From a virus, in IMG/VR virus record IMGVR_UViG_3300023179_000017, positions 62,001-126,000 of that record: a DNA stretch of 64,000 nucleotides; one strand, given 5' to 3'. Shown here piece after piece: positions 23,581 to 31,311 of this stretch. A program made the position numbers and the translations under genes. Every line of letters starts with the position of its first letter. Position 1 is the stretch's first letter. Under the pieces are notes generated by a model. It ran no database searches and was not told the DNA's origin. It saw nothing but the letters and a program-made list of their open reading frames with translations.

Positions 23581-23928
23581 TTAGTGAACCACTCCGTCCG
23601 CTCGGACTTCGTCGTGGCAATGGCCGTGATCTAGGTGTTCGTGAAAGATATCAAAGGTGTTTTCTGCAAGCGCACGATACTCGTCTGGTAGGGTTTTAGA
23701 TTTACCAAGCCGCTTTGCAAGAGTAATCCAAGTCTTCCAGATATCTTCGTCCGTCATAGGCTTTCCTGTTTCGCCATCGATGGAAAATTCTGTCTGGTAA
23801 GTGTTGTGATGTGCTCTTCTAATAGATACCACTAAGAGGGCATCCGCAGGCGAATCCCCGTTTAGGTCCTTCATTGTAAACTTCCCACAGAAGTAGTGGA
23901 GTCTGTGCTTTAAAGTAAATCCATCCAT
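23581..23928 (-). CDS. Hypothetical protein, 115 aa
   Basis: The preferred start is the ATG at 23928 (MDGFTLKHRLHYFCGKF), because the longer frame reads through a terminator-like hairpin. The product is mixed alpha-beta with a His-rich end (FHEHLDHGHCHDE) that could bind a metal. It is probably in one operon with the SDR gene. Function unknown. Confidence 0.5.
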   Translation of the reverse strand: MDGFTLKHRLHYFCGKFTMKDLNGDSPADALLVVSIRRAHHNTYQTEFSIDGETGKPMTDEDIWKTWITLAKRLGKSKTLPDEYRALAENTFDIFHEHLDHGHCHDEVRADGVVH

Positions 23929-23963
23929 AAAGATAATTTTTACAGGCTTTGTAGGGATTTGGC

Positions 23964-23998
23964 AAAAAAAGAGGCAGCCCGTGGAACCACAGGCTGCC
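23964..23998 (-). terminator. Minus-strand terminator or attenuator
   Basis: GGCAGCC and GGCTGCC arms with an inner GTGG/CCAC stem are followed on the minus strand by TCTTTTTTT. It lies in the leader of the gene at 23928, so it may stop antisense transcription from the right or attenuate this operon. Confidence 0.65.
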
Positions 23999-24028
23999 AA
24001 ATTTCTGATGGAAGAAATTCCACCATAA

Positions 24029-24058
24029 AAGGAGTGCTATAATTGAATTATACTCCTT
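24029..24058 (+). promoter_or_regulatory. Palindrome covering the lysin ribosome site
   Basis: AAGGAG (24029-24034) pairs with CTCCTT (24053-24058), and TATAATT (24038-24044) with AATTATA (24046-24052). The hairpin would hide the only good Shine-Dalgarno sequence before the lysin ATG at 24062. The DNA also offers TATAAT on both strands, so it may be a divergent promoter or operator instead. Confidence 0.45.
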
Positions 24059-24061
24059 ACT

Positions 24062-24541
24062 ATGCCAGACCCAAAAAAAATTCTAATTGACACAGCGACC
24101 AAATTTATCGGCATCAAAGAGGATACCGATATCCTTGTAATCAATGAGTTTAGAAAAGCTGTGACAGGACGCAGCTATGACCAGCCGTGGTGTATGAGCT
24201 TTGCTCAGTATTGTATTGCCCAAACCGAAAAAACCCTTGGGATTAAATCCAAGATTTTTAGATCCGACGGGGTTCTGATTGTGTGGGAAAAAAGCCCTAT
24301 TTCCATAAGGTTAGAAAAGCCGGAGCCTGGGTGTTTGATGTTGTGGAATTTTGCTGGGACCAGAATGGGGCATGTGGGAATTGTGGTCGATATCACGCCC
24401 AACTTTATCGTGACCGTTGAAGGAAATACAACGGGAGGCCCAGGGATTAAACGTATGGGGGATGGGGTCTATAAAAAGAATCGGCTGCCAAACGGTTCTG
24501 ACAAAATGAAGGTGCTTGGGTTTTTAAAGCCCTTTTCTTAA
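24062..24541 (+). CDS. CHAP-type peptidoglycan hydrolase (endolysin candidate)
   Basis: The 159-residue protein shows the CHAP/NlpC-like order: catalytic Cys in QPWCMSFAQYCI (about 43), a hydrophobic strand PGCLMLWNF, catalytic His in MGHVGIVVD (about 103) and the polar residue in VTVEGNT. Such enzymes cut amide bonds in peptidoglycan and release progeny, or act in the tail. There is no signal peptide or transmembrane helix, so a holin or tail export would be needed. It is a lone plus-strand gene in a minus-strand block, with a putative regulatory palindrome in front. A tail-associated lysin is less likely given its place. Confidence 0.8.
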   Translation: MPDPKKILIDTATKFIGIKEDTDILVINEFRKAVTGRSYDQPWCMSFAQYCIAQTEKTLGIKSKIFRSDGVLIVWEKSPISIRLEKPEPGCLMLWNFAGTRMGHVGIVVDITPNFIVTVEGNTTGGPGIKRMGDGVYKKNRLPNGSDKMKVLGFLKPFS

Positions 24542-24819
24542 ATGTCGCAGTAAGCGGTTGCAGTACCAGTACACTCCCAGCATTCTGGGTAGTATTCATC
24601 ACACACGGTTTTTCCAAACTCGTATCTAAACTTACCTTGGCCGACTTCACAAAGATCTTCCCAGGTTTTTAGATCTTTTCTTAAGTAGTAACGAACCTTT
24701 CCGGCGGCCTCTTGGTCTGTATAACCAGAAGACGTATTTGAAAGTTCTTGTTTCCAAGGCATTTCAACCGGTCCAGCAATAGCGATGGGGACAAATAAAA
24801 GAAAAGAGAGGAGCTTCAT
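24538..24819 (-). CDS. Secreted small Cys-containing protein, 93 aa
   Basis: The N-terminus MKLLSFLLFVPIAIAG is a typical Sec signal peptide with cleavage probably after AIA. The mature part is about 78 residues and has four Cys near the end, which suggests disulfides in the periplasm or outside. The stop overlaps the convergent lysin gene by 4 bases. Function unknown; an envelope-acting phage factor is plausible. Confidence 0.6.
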   Translation of the reverse strand: MKLLSFLLFVPIAIAGPVEMPWKQELSNTSSGYTDQEAAGKVRYYLRKDLKTWEDLCEVGQGKFRYEFGKTVCDEYYPECWECTGTATAYCDI

Positions 24820-25109
24820 TTTCTAAACCTCATTGCTTCTTCTAGGTTTTTTACCTTCGCAAGTTTTCCATCAGGAAGGCTTACCGTAAAGCTTGTGTCC
24901 TCACCGCTATCTTGAGCGATGATTTCTCTTAAGGTCTGATACATATAAAAAAGGCGGGTCGTGTTGGTTTCGGCTTCGACCTGTTTTAGTACGGAGCTGA
25001 AAGAACCGTCTCCAGTGGACTTTTCAAGCTGTTTGAGACACTGAATAATTCCCTCTTTGTAGCTTGCCCCAGTTCTTTTATCAGCCGGTCCTCGGTTATC
25101 TGCTTCCAT
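24816..25109 (-). CDS. Hypothetical protein, 97 aa
   Basis: The ATG at 25109 is preceded by AAGGAG. The gene overlaps the end of the RNase HII frame by 124 bases and its stop overlaps the next start. The protein is helical, with QCLKQLEKSTGDGSF and a final KVKNLEEAMRFRK. I do not recognise it. Confidence 0.5.
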   Translation of the reverse strand: MEADNRGPADKRTGASYKEGIIQCLKQLEKSTGDGSFSSVLKQVEAETNTTRLFYMYQTLREIIAQDSGEDTSFTVSLPDGKLAKVKNLEEAMRFRK

Positions 25110-25786
25110 TTGAGTCTCCTTTCTGACCATTCCTTAGTTTCCCAAGCTGTCTTCTTGCTTCGGACAAACGGCCAGTATCTTGCTCGGTGGATACCTATTT
25201 GCATTCCGACTTTATCTAATCCCTGAAACTGTTTTTCGCAAGGATATCCTTTGTTGTTAAGCCAGTCGTAGTGCGGGTATTTCTCATGAAGTTTTATCAT
25301 GATCTCATCTCGGTAGACTTTGGAGACGATGCTAGCTGCTGCAACAGCCAGGCTTTTTTCGTCAGCTCTTCTAATGAGTTTGTGTGGAATAGTGGTTGGA
25401 AGAGTAATCTCTCCGTCTACTAATAAGAAGTCTGGAGTAATGGGTTTTTTATTAGGCTTTGTGCAAGCAGCAACTGCTCGTAGCATTGCAAGCTTTACGG
25501 CATTTAACTTTCCTAAGTAGTCTATTTCGGATGGATATACTTCCCCGATTCCAATTCCAAGAGCCACTTGCCAAACTATTTCAGCGTGCTGTTTTCTGTA
25601 GCGTTCTGGAATTTTTTTAGAATCATCTACCTCAAAAATTCTTAGGTCGTCTCTGTGAAGGTCTATCTTAGGTAAAATTACACAGGCAGCGCATAAGGGG
25701 CCAGCAATGTCGCTGACCCCAGATTCGTCAATTCCGCCTATGAACTCTCCCTCTTCATAAAACATTGAATCAAATGTGTTATCCAT
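24986..25786 (-). CDS. rnhB: Ribonuclease HII
   Basis: The enzyme removes RNA from RNA-DNA hybrids, such as primers. The 266-residue protein has the metal-site motif GGIDESGVSDIAGPL (about 17-31; the usual GRG is changed), DSKK (about 55), LLVDGE (about 122) and ADEKSLAVAAASIVSKVYRD (about 141-160), all in RNase HII order. The last 60 residues extend beyond the usual family length and overlap the next gene in another frame, so the end may be less constrained. It sits 3 bases after the upstream stop in the replication block. Confidence 0.88.
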   Translation of the reverse strand: MDNTFDSMFYEEGEFIGGIDESGVSDIAGPLCAACVILPKIDLHRDDLRIFEVDDSKKIPERYRKQHAEIVWQVALGIGIGEVYPSEIDYLGKLNAVKLAMLRAVAACTKPNKKPITPDFLLVDGEITLPTTIPHKLIRRADEKSLAVAAASIVSKVYRDEIMIKLHEKYPHYDWLNNKGYPCEKQFQGLDKVGMQIGIHRARYWPFVRSKKTAWETKEWSERRLKWKQITEDRLIKELGQATKRELFSVSNSLKSPLETVLSAPY

Positions 25787-25789
25787 AAA

Positions 25790-26353
25790 TTAACCAATTG
25801 GAGCTATCATTACGCAGCTACCCCAATTGACTCCCATAATCAAAGGACTTCTGTAACCAGAAAAGTCTTTTAAAACTGTGACGACAGGATACTGCGAAAG
25901 CTCTACTAGGGCAATGCCTAGATACTTTGCATTTAATTTAACTGGATGAGGAAAGTTAAACGGATATCTATACACGCCTTCTTCGTGCTGCAGGCCGTTG
26001 GCATCCATGTAAACAATATCGTCTGGTGATTCATCGCAGACTTGTTTCATATGGCCCATGGTCTCAGCATTTATTTGACAATGCGCTTTCAGAGTTTCAA
26101 AAGGCGGTTTAAAGGCCTCAATGTCTGGATACGCATCTTCAAACGAGGTGATGTGCGGAGACACGGGTATTACAGAATCGTGAAGCCCCGCCTGATAGAA
26201 ACCATCAGGCAGGTTCACAAAACGTCTAATAAGCACGTGTCCGTTTGTGATATTACAGGTTTTATTTACAACCCTAATAAAACGATACTGGTCTTTATCG
26301 CACAAGGCTAAAAGACGAGAAGCGTTTGTGATTCGTGGCTGTGTTGCGAGCAT
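25790..26353 (-). CDS. Unknown protein, possibly sliding-clamp-like, 187 aa
   Basis: The C-terminal part (LNAKYLGIALVELSQYP ... VNWGSCVMIAPIG) resembles the last strand-helix-strand unit of bacterial beta clamps, and TNGHVLIRRF near residue 37 resembles an early clamp strand. The protein is only half the length of DnaN. Its position among replication genes supports a DNA-metabolism role. The clamp idea is weak. Confidence 0.35.
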   Translation of the reverse strand: MLATQPRITNASRLLALCDKDQYRFIRVVNKTCNITNGHVLIRRFVNLPDGFYQAGLHDSVIPVSPHITSFEDAYPDIEAFKPPFETLKAHCQINAETMGHMKQVCDESPDDIVYMDANGLQHEEGVYRYPFNFPHPVKLNAKYLGIALVELSQYPVVTVLKDFSGYRSPLIMGVNWGSCVMIAPIG

Positions 26354-26355
26354 AA

Positions 26356-27090
26356 CTACCTCACAAGGCTTTTAAACCAGTCAGCTATCCGGTCTAGGTT
26401 TCTTACGGCCCCTATGCCAGAAGCTTTTGATTTGTGTGTTACGTAATACGTCATTTGGTTATAGAGGTCCCACGCGCTGTGTCCTTCTGATAGAACGTTC
26501 TCAACTGCTTTGGGAATAACGTTGTTGTTGATAGCTCGTTGGAGCTGCTCTCTATAAACTTCCGGAGTCCAAGTAATGTCGGTCAAGTTTTTCCAACTCT
26601 CAACACTCTTTTGGAATCCGTAAATGACAGAGTCTGGATCAGGAAATTCTATTCCTTTAGTTCCGGTGTGCCTAAAAGTCATGGAGAACATGTCTTTAGA
26701 TGACATCATGCCGTTTAAGCATTTAAGCACTAAAGCGCCGACACGAAACTGTACCGACATGGAAGCGTTGTAGGCGTTCTTAATATAGACACGCATACCA
26801 ACCACCTCTCCTGTTCTAACAGCAAGTGTTTTATTGGCGTAGGTATATTCTCCAATCAGAATGGCGCCGTTCTTGCTGGTCATGTACTTTCGTTCTGGTG
26901 TGCCTAGTTTTTGAACGAACCCTTCGGCAGCGTTCATCACATCTTTGTGAAGCACAAGGTTATACCGATTACTGACAGCAGCAATGGGAAGGTTATTATC
27001 TTCTCTGACAACAGCCCTTACCCTTGGAACCTCTACTCCATCTCTTGTGTAGACGTTTTGTAGCGATACGGGGAAATCGTAAGTTTGCAT
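26356..27090 (-). CDS. DUF932-like phage/plasmid protein
   Basis: The 244-residue protein has the family features VSNRYNLVLHKDVMNAAEGF and NASMSVQFRVGALVLKCLNGM, which match the DUF932 pattern common in phages and plasmids. The biochemical role of the family is not settled. It starts with ATG at 27090 after an AAGGAGAAC sequence and lies 2 bases before the next gene, so it belongs to the replication operon. Confidence 0.65.
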   Translation of the reverse strand: MQTYDFPVSLQNVYTRDGVEVPRVRAVVREDNNLPIAAVSNRYNLVLHKDVMNAAEGFVQKLGTPERKYMTSKNGAILIGEYTYANKTLAVRTGEVVGMRVYIKNAYNASMSVQFRVGALVLKCLNGMMSSKDMFSMTFRHTGTKGIEFPDPDSVIYGFQKSVESWKNLTDITWTPEVYREQLQRAINNNVIPKAVENVLSEGHSAWDLYNQMTYYVTHKSKASGIGAVRNLDRIADWFKSLVR

Positions 27091-27102
27091 TGTGTTCTCC
27101 TT

Positions 27103-27330
27103 TTAGGCCCACAGGGCGTTAACGTTTTGAAGGTGCTTAGCAATACCCAGTTTTCTAGCTACTGAGTATTCGTTAGCCGTCCAAGCAAGTATTTTCTTTT
27201 TCTTTTTTAAATCTTGGATCTTGAAAATGGCAGCCATCAGGGTGTCAAAGTCTTTCACCCCGAACGCGATGCCTTCTTTCTTTTTGTATTTGACCCCGAC
27301 AAAGTATTTATATCTAGCTTTCTTTTTCAT
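27103..27330 (-). CDS. Small lysine-rich protein, paralogue A, 75 aa
   Basis: This and the next gene encode related proteins: both start MKK, have a KYxxxVxY strand, a GV(K/E)D segment, a lysine patch, and an ILAWTANEYSVARKLG or VIGWGVFEYTDAKKYG block. A tandem duplication is clear. The fold looks like two strands and helices. Function unknown. Confidence 0.55.
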   Translation of the reverse strand: MKKKARYKYFVGVKYKKKEGIAFGVKDFDTLMAAIFKIQDLKKKKKILAWTANEYSVARKLGIAKHLQNVNALWA

Positions 27331-27341
27331 TTTTTTTCCTT

Positions 27342-27578
27342 TTATTTTTTTGGTTTACTAGAAGAAACCGAAGTGGTTATTTTTTTTAAGAACCCGTATT
27401 TTTTTGCATCCGTGTACTCAAATACCCCCCAACCAATTACTCCTTCTTTGTTTTTTTTCTTTGTGGGCATTGCTAATGCCAGATCTATTAAGCAATTTAG
27501 GTCTTCGACCCCTAAGACACAGGACTTCCCATCTATATAGTCGACAACCATTACATATTTGTGTTTTTGCTTTTTCAT
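27342..27578 (-). CDS. Small lysine-rich protein, paralogue B, 78 aa
   Basis: Tandem relative of the gene at 27103-27330, diverged to roughly one third identity by eye. The stop is followed by 11 bases to the next gene, and its start overlaps the upstream stop. The WxxxEYxxAKKxG block is the best conserved part. Confidence 0.55.
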   Translation of the reverse strand: MKKQKHKYVMVVDYIDGKSCVLGVEDLNCLIDLALAMPTKKKNKEGVIGWGVFEYTDAKKYGFLKKITTSVSSSKPKK

Positions 27579-27916
27579 GCGTACCTCATATAGAGCTCTT
27601 TGGCGTTAAAGAATAATAGAAGCTTTTTAATGTCCTCTAGGCTTGTTTTGACATCGGCTGTATCTCCGGTTTCTTCGTCGCAGCCCATGACTATTCCGTT
27701 TCCAATAAACGGCTGGTCGGCTCCGTCAACCTCGAAGGCGTACTGCCAAGGCTTTAAAAGGCCTTCATCATCACAGTAGAAGGTGTCGCCGTTCTCTAGA
27801 ACGTAGGCAGAACAGATTCTTCCTCCGACAGCTTTTTGAGCGAACTCTAGGGTGTCACCCTCGATGTTTACTTCTTCAACGGTCTTGGTTTCGCTGTTAA
27901 TTGTGTACGATTTCAT
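27575..27916 (-). CDS. DUF3846-like small protein, 113 aa
   Basis: The ATG at 27916 follows AGGAGACACAC. The protein begins with a strand, then a helix and VGGRICSAYVLENGDTFYCDDEGLLKPW, and later FIGNGIVMGCDEETGD. This order resembles the DUF3846 family found in phages and plasmids, which has no settled function. The family call is from memory of the pattern and is tentative. Confidence 0.5.
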   Translation of the reverse strand: MKSYTINSETKTVEEVNIEGDTLEFAQKAVGGRICSAYVLENGDTFYCDDEGLLKPWQYAFEVDGADQPFIGNGIVMGCDEETGDTADVKTSLEDIKKLLLFFNAKELYMRYA

Positions 27917-28181
27917 GTGTGTCTCCTGTTTTCTTTCTTGAATAAATTGGGGCGTCATTCCCATCGATTAGTCTATCTATCTGATGAGATACCTCTTCCC
28001 AGTGGGCTCCGTTTGCGTGGCCCAATAAATCTAGCACCGTGCAGAACCCGCCGCTTGGGTTTAGAATGGTGTACCTCTGGTGAATCTCGGTTAGAGGCGC
28101 ATCTTTCCACGTTGCTGTATATCCTCGGTATTCAAGTTTCTTTTCAGATAGTAAGACTGTTAGTTTGTGTTTGATTGCCAT
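27897..28181 (-). CDS. Hypothetical protein, 94 aa
   Basis: I do not recognise this protein. Its end overlaps the next start by 20 bases. It has a mixed fold with RYTILNPSGGFCTVLDLLGHA in the middle. It is co-directional with the replication genes. Confidence 0.45.
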   Translation of the reverse strand: MAIKHKLTVLLSEKKLEYRGYTATWKDAPLTEIHQRYTILNPSGGFCTVLDLLGHANGAHWEEVSHQIDRLIDGNDAPIYSRKKTGDTHEIVHN

Positions 28182-28184
28182 GGT

Positions 28185-28373
28185 TTATACTGGAAGCTCT
28201 TCTTGCTTCGTATCCTTTCTAATTAGTCGTTCTGCTGCACTAGACAGCATGGTTGATAGTCGTTCGGCCTCAAGCGGCGTCATTGCAAATGACTCCACCT
28301 TGGTTTCAAACTCTACGACCACGATGTTTTTCTTTTCGTCTATCCATATTTTTAATCCTAACCCTTCGCTCAT
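28185..28373 (-). CDS. Hypothetical protein, 62 aa
   Basis: A good ribosome site (AAGGGGGT) precedes the ATG at 28373. The product has two strands (KIWIDEKKNIVVVEF) and a helix with TPLEAERLSTMLSSAAERL. Function unknown. Confidence 0.5.
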   Translation of the reverse strand: MSEGLGLKIWIDEKKNIVVVEFETKVESFAMTPLEAERLSTMLSSAAERLIRKDTKQEELPV

Positions 28374-28375
28374 AT

Positions 28376-28636
28376 TTACCCCCTTGTAAAAAGCGATTGA
28401 TTAAAAAGCCTTTGTTGAAAATTTACTGGCTCGTACACCGTTGCCTCGACTGAAAAGTCGCTGGGGCATCTGATGGGCGTTGACCAGTAAAATTTTTCTA
28501 ACGCTTGCTTTTCTGAGTCTTGCAAACTTCTTCCCTCGACGTAGTAGTGATATACGCCATTGGGCCTGATGTGTTTATCATCAGGATGAAGTGCTTCGTC
28601 TGGAACAAGTTGTTTAACTACTATCGTGATTAACAT
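28376..28636 (-). CDS. Hypothetical protein, 86 aa
   Basis: I do not recognise this protein. It lies 2 bases from the next gene and is part of the same tight operon. It has beta strands at both ends and a central helix (QDSEKQALEKFYW). Confidence 0.45.
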   Translation of the reverse strand: MLITIVVKQLVPDEALHPDDKHIRPNGVYHYYVEGRSLQDSEKQALEKFYWSTPIRCPSDFSVEATVYEPVNFQQRLFNQSLFTRG

Positions 28637-28645
28637 TCTCTCCCC

Positions 28646-28831
28646 CTAGAGATTTAAGTAACCAAGTTTCACTAACATTAGTTGGAAAATGGTTGAGAAC
28701 ACTGCCATACCTAGTGCCGAAGAAAATTTCATCGTTCCTGAGTGGCCACGAACAATCGTCACCAAACCGGAAAGACAAAACCACCCTGTTGCATGAGCAA
28801 GCAGTAAACTTAAGATGTTGATATATTGCAT
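28646..28831 (-). CDS. Small membrane protein with two hydrophobic helices, 61 aa
   Basis: Residues about 4-24 and 38-57 are hydrophobic enough to span a membrane, joined by a short basic loop (VRGHSGTMK). An AAGGAGGAAATC leader precedes the ATG, directly after a candidate promoter. The size and topology fit a small holin, but the lysin is 4 kb away and the evidence is only topological. Confidence 0.5.
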   Translation of the reverse strand: MQYINILSLLLAHATGWFCLSGLVTIVRGHSGTMKFSSALGMAVFSTIFQLMLVKLGYLNL

Positions 28832-28847
28832 GATTTCCTCCTTGGTT

Positions 28848-28857
28848 CTTATACCCT
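28848..28857 (-). promoter_or_regulatory. Candidate extended -10 promoter, AGGGTATAAG
   Basis: The minus strand reads AGGGTATAAGAACCAAGGAGG, so the motif, a very short leader and the ribosome site of the gene at 28831 are adjacent. The same TATAAGAACC sequence precedes the DNA polymerase gene. Confidence 0.4.
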
Positions 28858-29105
28858 TAAAACAACGTTGGTTGATTACGCTGTTCCATTTCTTTTTTTA
28901 GCTTTTGATGAAGAGAAAGCGCCATCTCAGACGCTTCAATAATCACTCGAGCGATTAGCTCTTCATCCGTTTCGTTTTCTTGTCTTAAGGAATAGGCCCA
29001 CCCAGGGATCTCGGATGTTCTACTGTATTTGGCAAGATCTAATAAAATCTTTTTTACAGTAGGAAACCCAAGATTCTGAATGAGCCCATCTTTTACGATG
29101 GGCAT
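28857..29105 (-). CDS. Hypothetical protein, 82 aa
   Basis: I do not recognise this protein. It follows the DNA polymerase gene after 13 bases. A long C-terminal helix (ELIARVIIEASEMALSLHQKLKKEME) ends in QPTLF, which resembles the short clamp-binding peptides of replication proteins; that reading is speculative. Confidence 0.45.
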   Translation of the reverse strand: MPIVKDGLIQNLGFPTVKKILLDLAKYSRTSEIPGWAYSLRQENETDEELIARVIIEASEMALSLHQKLKKEMEQRNQPTLF

Positions 29106-29118
29106 ATATGTCTCCTTG

Positions 29119-30960
29119 TTATCCTTTAGTCCAGTAAGAATTTACTGTTCCGTCTACTTCCATGGGGACGACCTTCATCCACCGCTCGGCTGATTGGCGC
29201 ATCAGTTTCAGTTTCTCTTCGTGGAAAGAAGCTGAGTCTGCTTTGTCTGTTCTTGTTACGATTTCGTCATAGATGGCATTTACAAAGTGTGTTCTGATGC
29301 GATTCTTTTTAGCGTAGTTTCGAATGTCGATCATGGCTTGTTTGGTAATATCCGCATTGACCGATTGAATAAGGAAGTTTCCTCCCTCTCGCTCAATCTT
29401 TGCGAGTGCGCCTTGGTAGTCTGGATCAGACGTTCCAAGTCGATAGCCGTTTGGGTCAGGTTTTGCCCAGTAACGCCTTCTGCCGTTTAGATTAGAAAGG
29501 TAGCCTTGGCTTACTGCCGTTCGGCCAGACTCCCTTAAGAAGTTCACAGCGGTTCGGTACTTTTCACAGTACTTGTAGTAGATGTTCTTGGCTTCTTCTC
29601 TTGTGATAGGAAAGCCGTCCCCTACAAGTTTTTCATATAGGCTGTAAGGACCCATACCGTAAGCAATACCGAAGTTCAGCGTCTTTGCTGGGGTTCTGAG
29701 TTTTTTATGCTCGTTGTTTTTGGTGACCTCAACCCCGTAGATATCTGAAGCAACCGCACAGTGGATATCTTCTCCCTTTTGAAATACTTCGATCATTTTT
29801 TGATCGCCTGATATCTCAGCTAGGATTCTAGACTCACAGCCAGAGAAGTCATCGCTCTCGACCACTTCGTTTTCAAAGCAAACAAAGCAGTGTCGAAAGT
29901 CGTTCTCTCTGGGGATGTTAAGTGGGTTCACATCACTTTCACCAGAAGCAGGGCGCCCGGTGTCAGTTCCTATCTGCCACATGTTTGGATGAATCATTCC
30001 TGTAGTGGGGTGAATTGCTTTTAGGAATGGTTCCCCGTATGTGTTGATTCTTTTTTGTAAACCTCTCCACTGTTTTAGCTGCTGCACAAAGGGGATGTCT
30101 TTTAATTTTTTAAGTACCTTGTCGCTGGTACTTTTAACAGGAACAAAGATATCTTCCCCAGTTACGGGGTCTTTTTCTTTGACTCTGATTTTCATCTGAT
30201 TAAAAAGACTTACCATTTGGCTTGGTGAGCCATAGTTGATATCTACTTCGCCAAAAAGGTCGAGCCCTAAAAATTTAGAGGCATACTCGTCCATCTTGGC
30301 TTTGACTTCGTTAGCTTGTTTAGTGTGCTTAGTAATAAGCTCTCTCCAAGCCTCGACGTCGATTCGCATTCCAGCAAACTCCATATCTGCAAATGCCGAA
30401 AGCGCATTGCACTCTAAAAGCATAGTGGGGATAAGGCCATCTTGCTTTATCACTTCAACATACTTTTGCATGAGTGGGATTAAATGCTTTACGTCGTTTG
30501 CAGCGTACTCAAGTTGCTCTTTTGAGAAGTCGCCTTTGTGTCCAATGAAACTTTTTTGAAGCTCCTTGTCCATTTCAATTCCAAGCCTACCTCTCATGAC
30601 ATCTTCTAAACTAAAGCCATTTCTTTTAAGGCCGGCTGTGCAGATTTTTTCACAAAGAAGGGAATCCCTTAAGGCTTCCATTTCAATTTTGAAATTACCT
30701 TTCAGCATTTTGTAGTCGAACTTTAGGTTATGTCCGATTTTTAAAATTTCGTGGCTTTCAAAGAAAGGTCGTAGAGGCTCGATGCTTACTTTTCTAGCAT
30801 CGATAACGTATTGTTCTTCAGGGCGTCCAATTTGAACAAGCGTGACTTTATCGGTGTGCGGATCTAATCCGGTGGTTTCGGTGTCAACTCCCCATGCTGG
30901 CTGCTTCAAGAGCAGTGGCAAAAGAGACTCGACATCTTTTGTGTCAGTTATGTATTTCAT
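29119..30960 (-). CDS. polA: DNA polymerase, family A
   Basis: This 613-residue enzyme is the likely replicative polymerase. The 3'-5' exonuclease domain has WGVDTETTGLD (23-33), HNLKFDYKML and YAANDVKHL. The polymerase domain has SGESDVNPLNIP (about 345), motif A FSGCESRILAEISGD (about 372), the O-helix KTLNFGIAYGMGPYSL (about 427) and motif C as IYDEIV (about 563), where family members usually have HDE. No 5' nuclease domain is present, as in T7 polymerase. The gene leads the replication operon and is preceded by a candidate promoter only 18 bases upstream, with GGGGGAATT as ribosome site. Confidence 0.95.
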   Translation of the reverse strand: MKYITDTKDVESLLPLLLKQPAWGVDTETTGLDPHTDKVTLVQIGRPEEQYVIDARKVSIEPLRPFFESHEILKIGHNLKFDYKMLKGNFKIEMEALRDSLLCEKICTAGLKRNGFSLEDVMRGRLGIEMDKELQKSFIGHKGDFSKEQLEYAANDVKHLIPLMQKYVEVIKQDGLIPTMLLECNALSAFADMEFAGMRIDVEAWRELITKHTKQANEVKAKMDEYASKFLGLDLFGEVDINYGSPSQMVSLFNQMKIRVKEKDPVTGEDIFVPVKSTSDKVLKKLKDIPFVQQLKQWRGLQKRINTYGEPFLKAIHPTTGMIHPNMWQIGTDTGRPASGESDVNPLNIPRENDFRHCFVCFENEVVESDDFSGCESRILAEISGDQKMIEVFQKGEDIHCAVASDIYGVEVTKNNEHKKLRTPAKTLNFGIAYGMGPYSLYEKLVGDGFPITREEAKNIYYKYCEKYRTAVNFLRESGRTAVSQGYLSNLNGRRRYWAKPDPNGYRLGTSDPDYQGALAKIEREGGNFLIQSVNADITKQAMIDIRNYAKKNRIRTHFVNAIYDEIVTRTDKADSASFHEEKLKLMRQSAERWMKVVPMEVDGTVNSYWTKG

Positions 30961-30977
30961 AATTCCCCCATGCGGTT

Positions 30978-30987
30978 CTTATACCCA
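30978..30987 (-). promoter_or_regulatory. Candidate extended -10 promoter for DNA polymerase
   Basis: The minus strand reads TGGGTATAAGAACCGC, with the start codon 18 bases downstream, so the transcript leader would be only about ten bases. Confidence 0.4.
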
Positions 30988-31002
30988 ATGGCGGAATGCT
31001 TT

Positions 31003-31248
31003 TTACTGTAGTTGTCGTATCTGGATGATCTTAGCTTCTTCTGTATCTGTAGCTCTTCTTTTTTCATGCCACGGATGACCCGGCCCTTCTCTGTAAAGAG
31101 ATCGTGCTTCTTCGGTCCATTCTGCTATTTGGACGTTTGCGATCTTAGCTACTAGGCCATATATCATGTTGAATAAATCTCGTATAGCAGGGTTTGTGAT
31201 TTTTGTTTTTTGATTGCTAAAGTGCTCCGGCGTAAAATGCCAGTCCAT
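31003..31248 (-). CDS. Hypothetical protein, 81 aa
   Basis: I do not recognise this protein. It lies upstream of the DNA polymerase gene on the same strand. It is helical with a charged, Arg/Glu-rich C-terminal half. The ATG at 31248 is preceded by the weak AAGT region. Confidence 0.4.
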   Translation of the reverse strand: MDWHFTPEHFSNQKTKITNPAIRDLFNMIYGLVAKIANVQIAEWTEEARSLYREGPGHPWHEKRRATDTEEAKIIQIRQLQ

Positions 31249-31311
31249 ACTTTTGCTCCAAATTGGGTTGGTTTAATGAGCGGGTAAAAAAGCGAAGATA
31301 GTAGAATGATT

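Noticed and set aside
28646-28831. Firm holin assignment
   Set aside because: Two hydrophobic helices alone are not enough and the lysin is not adjacent.
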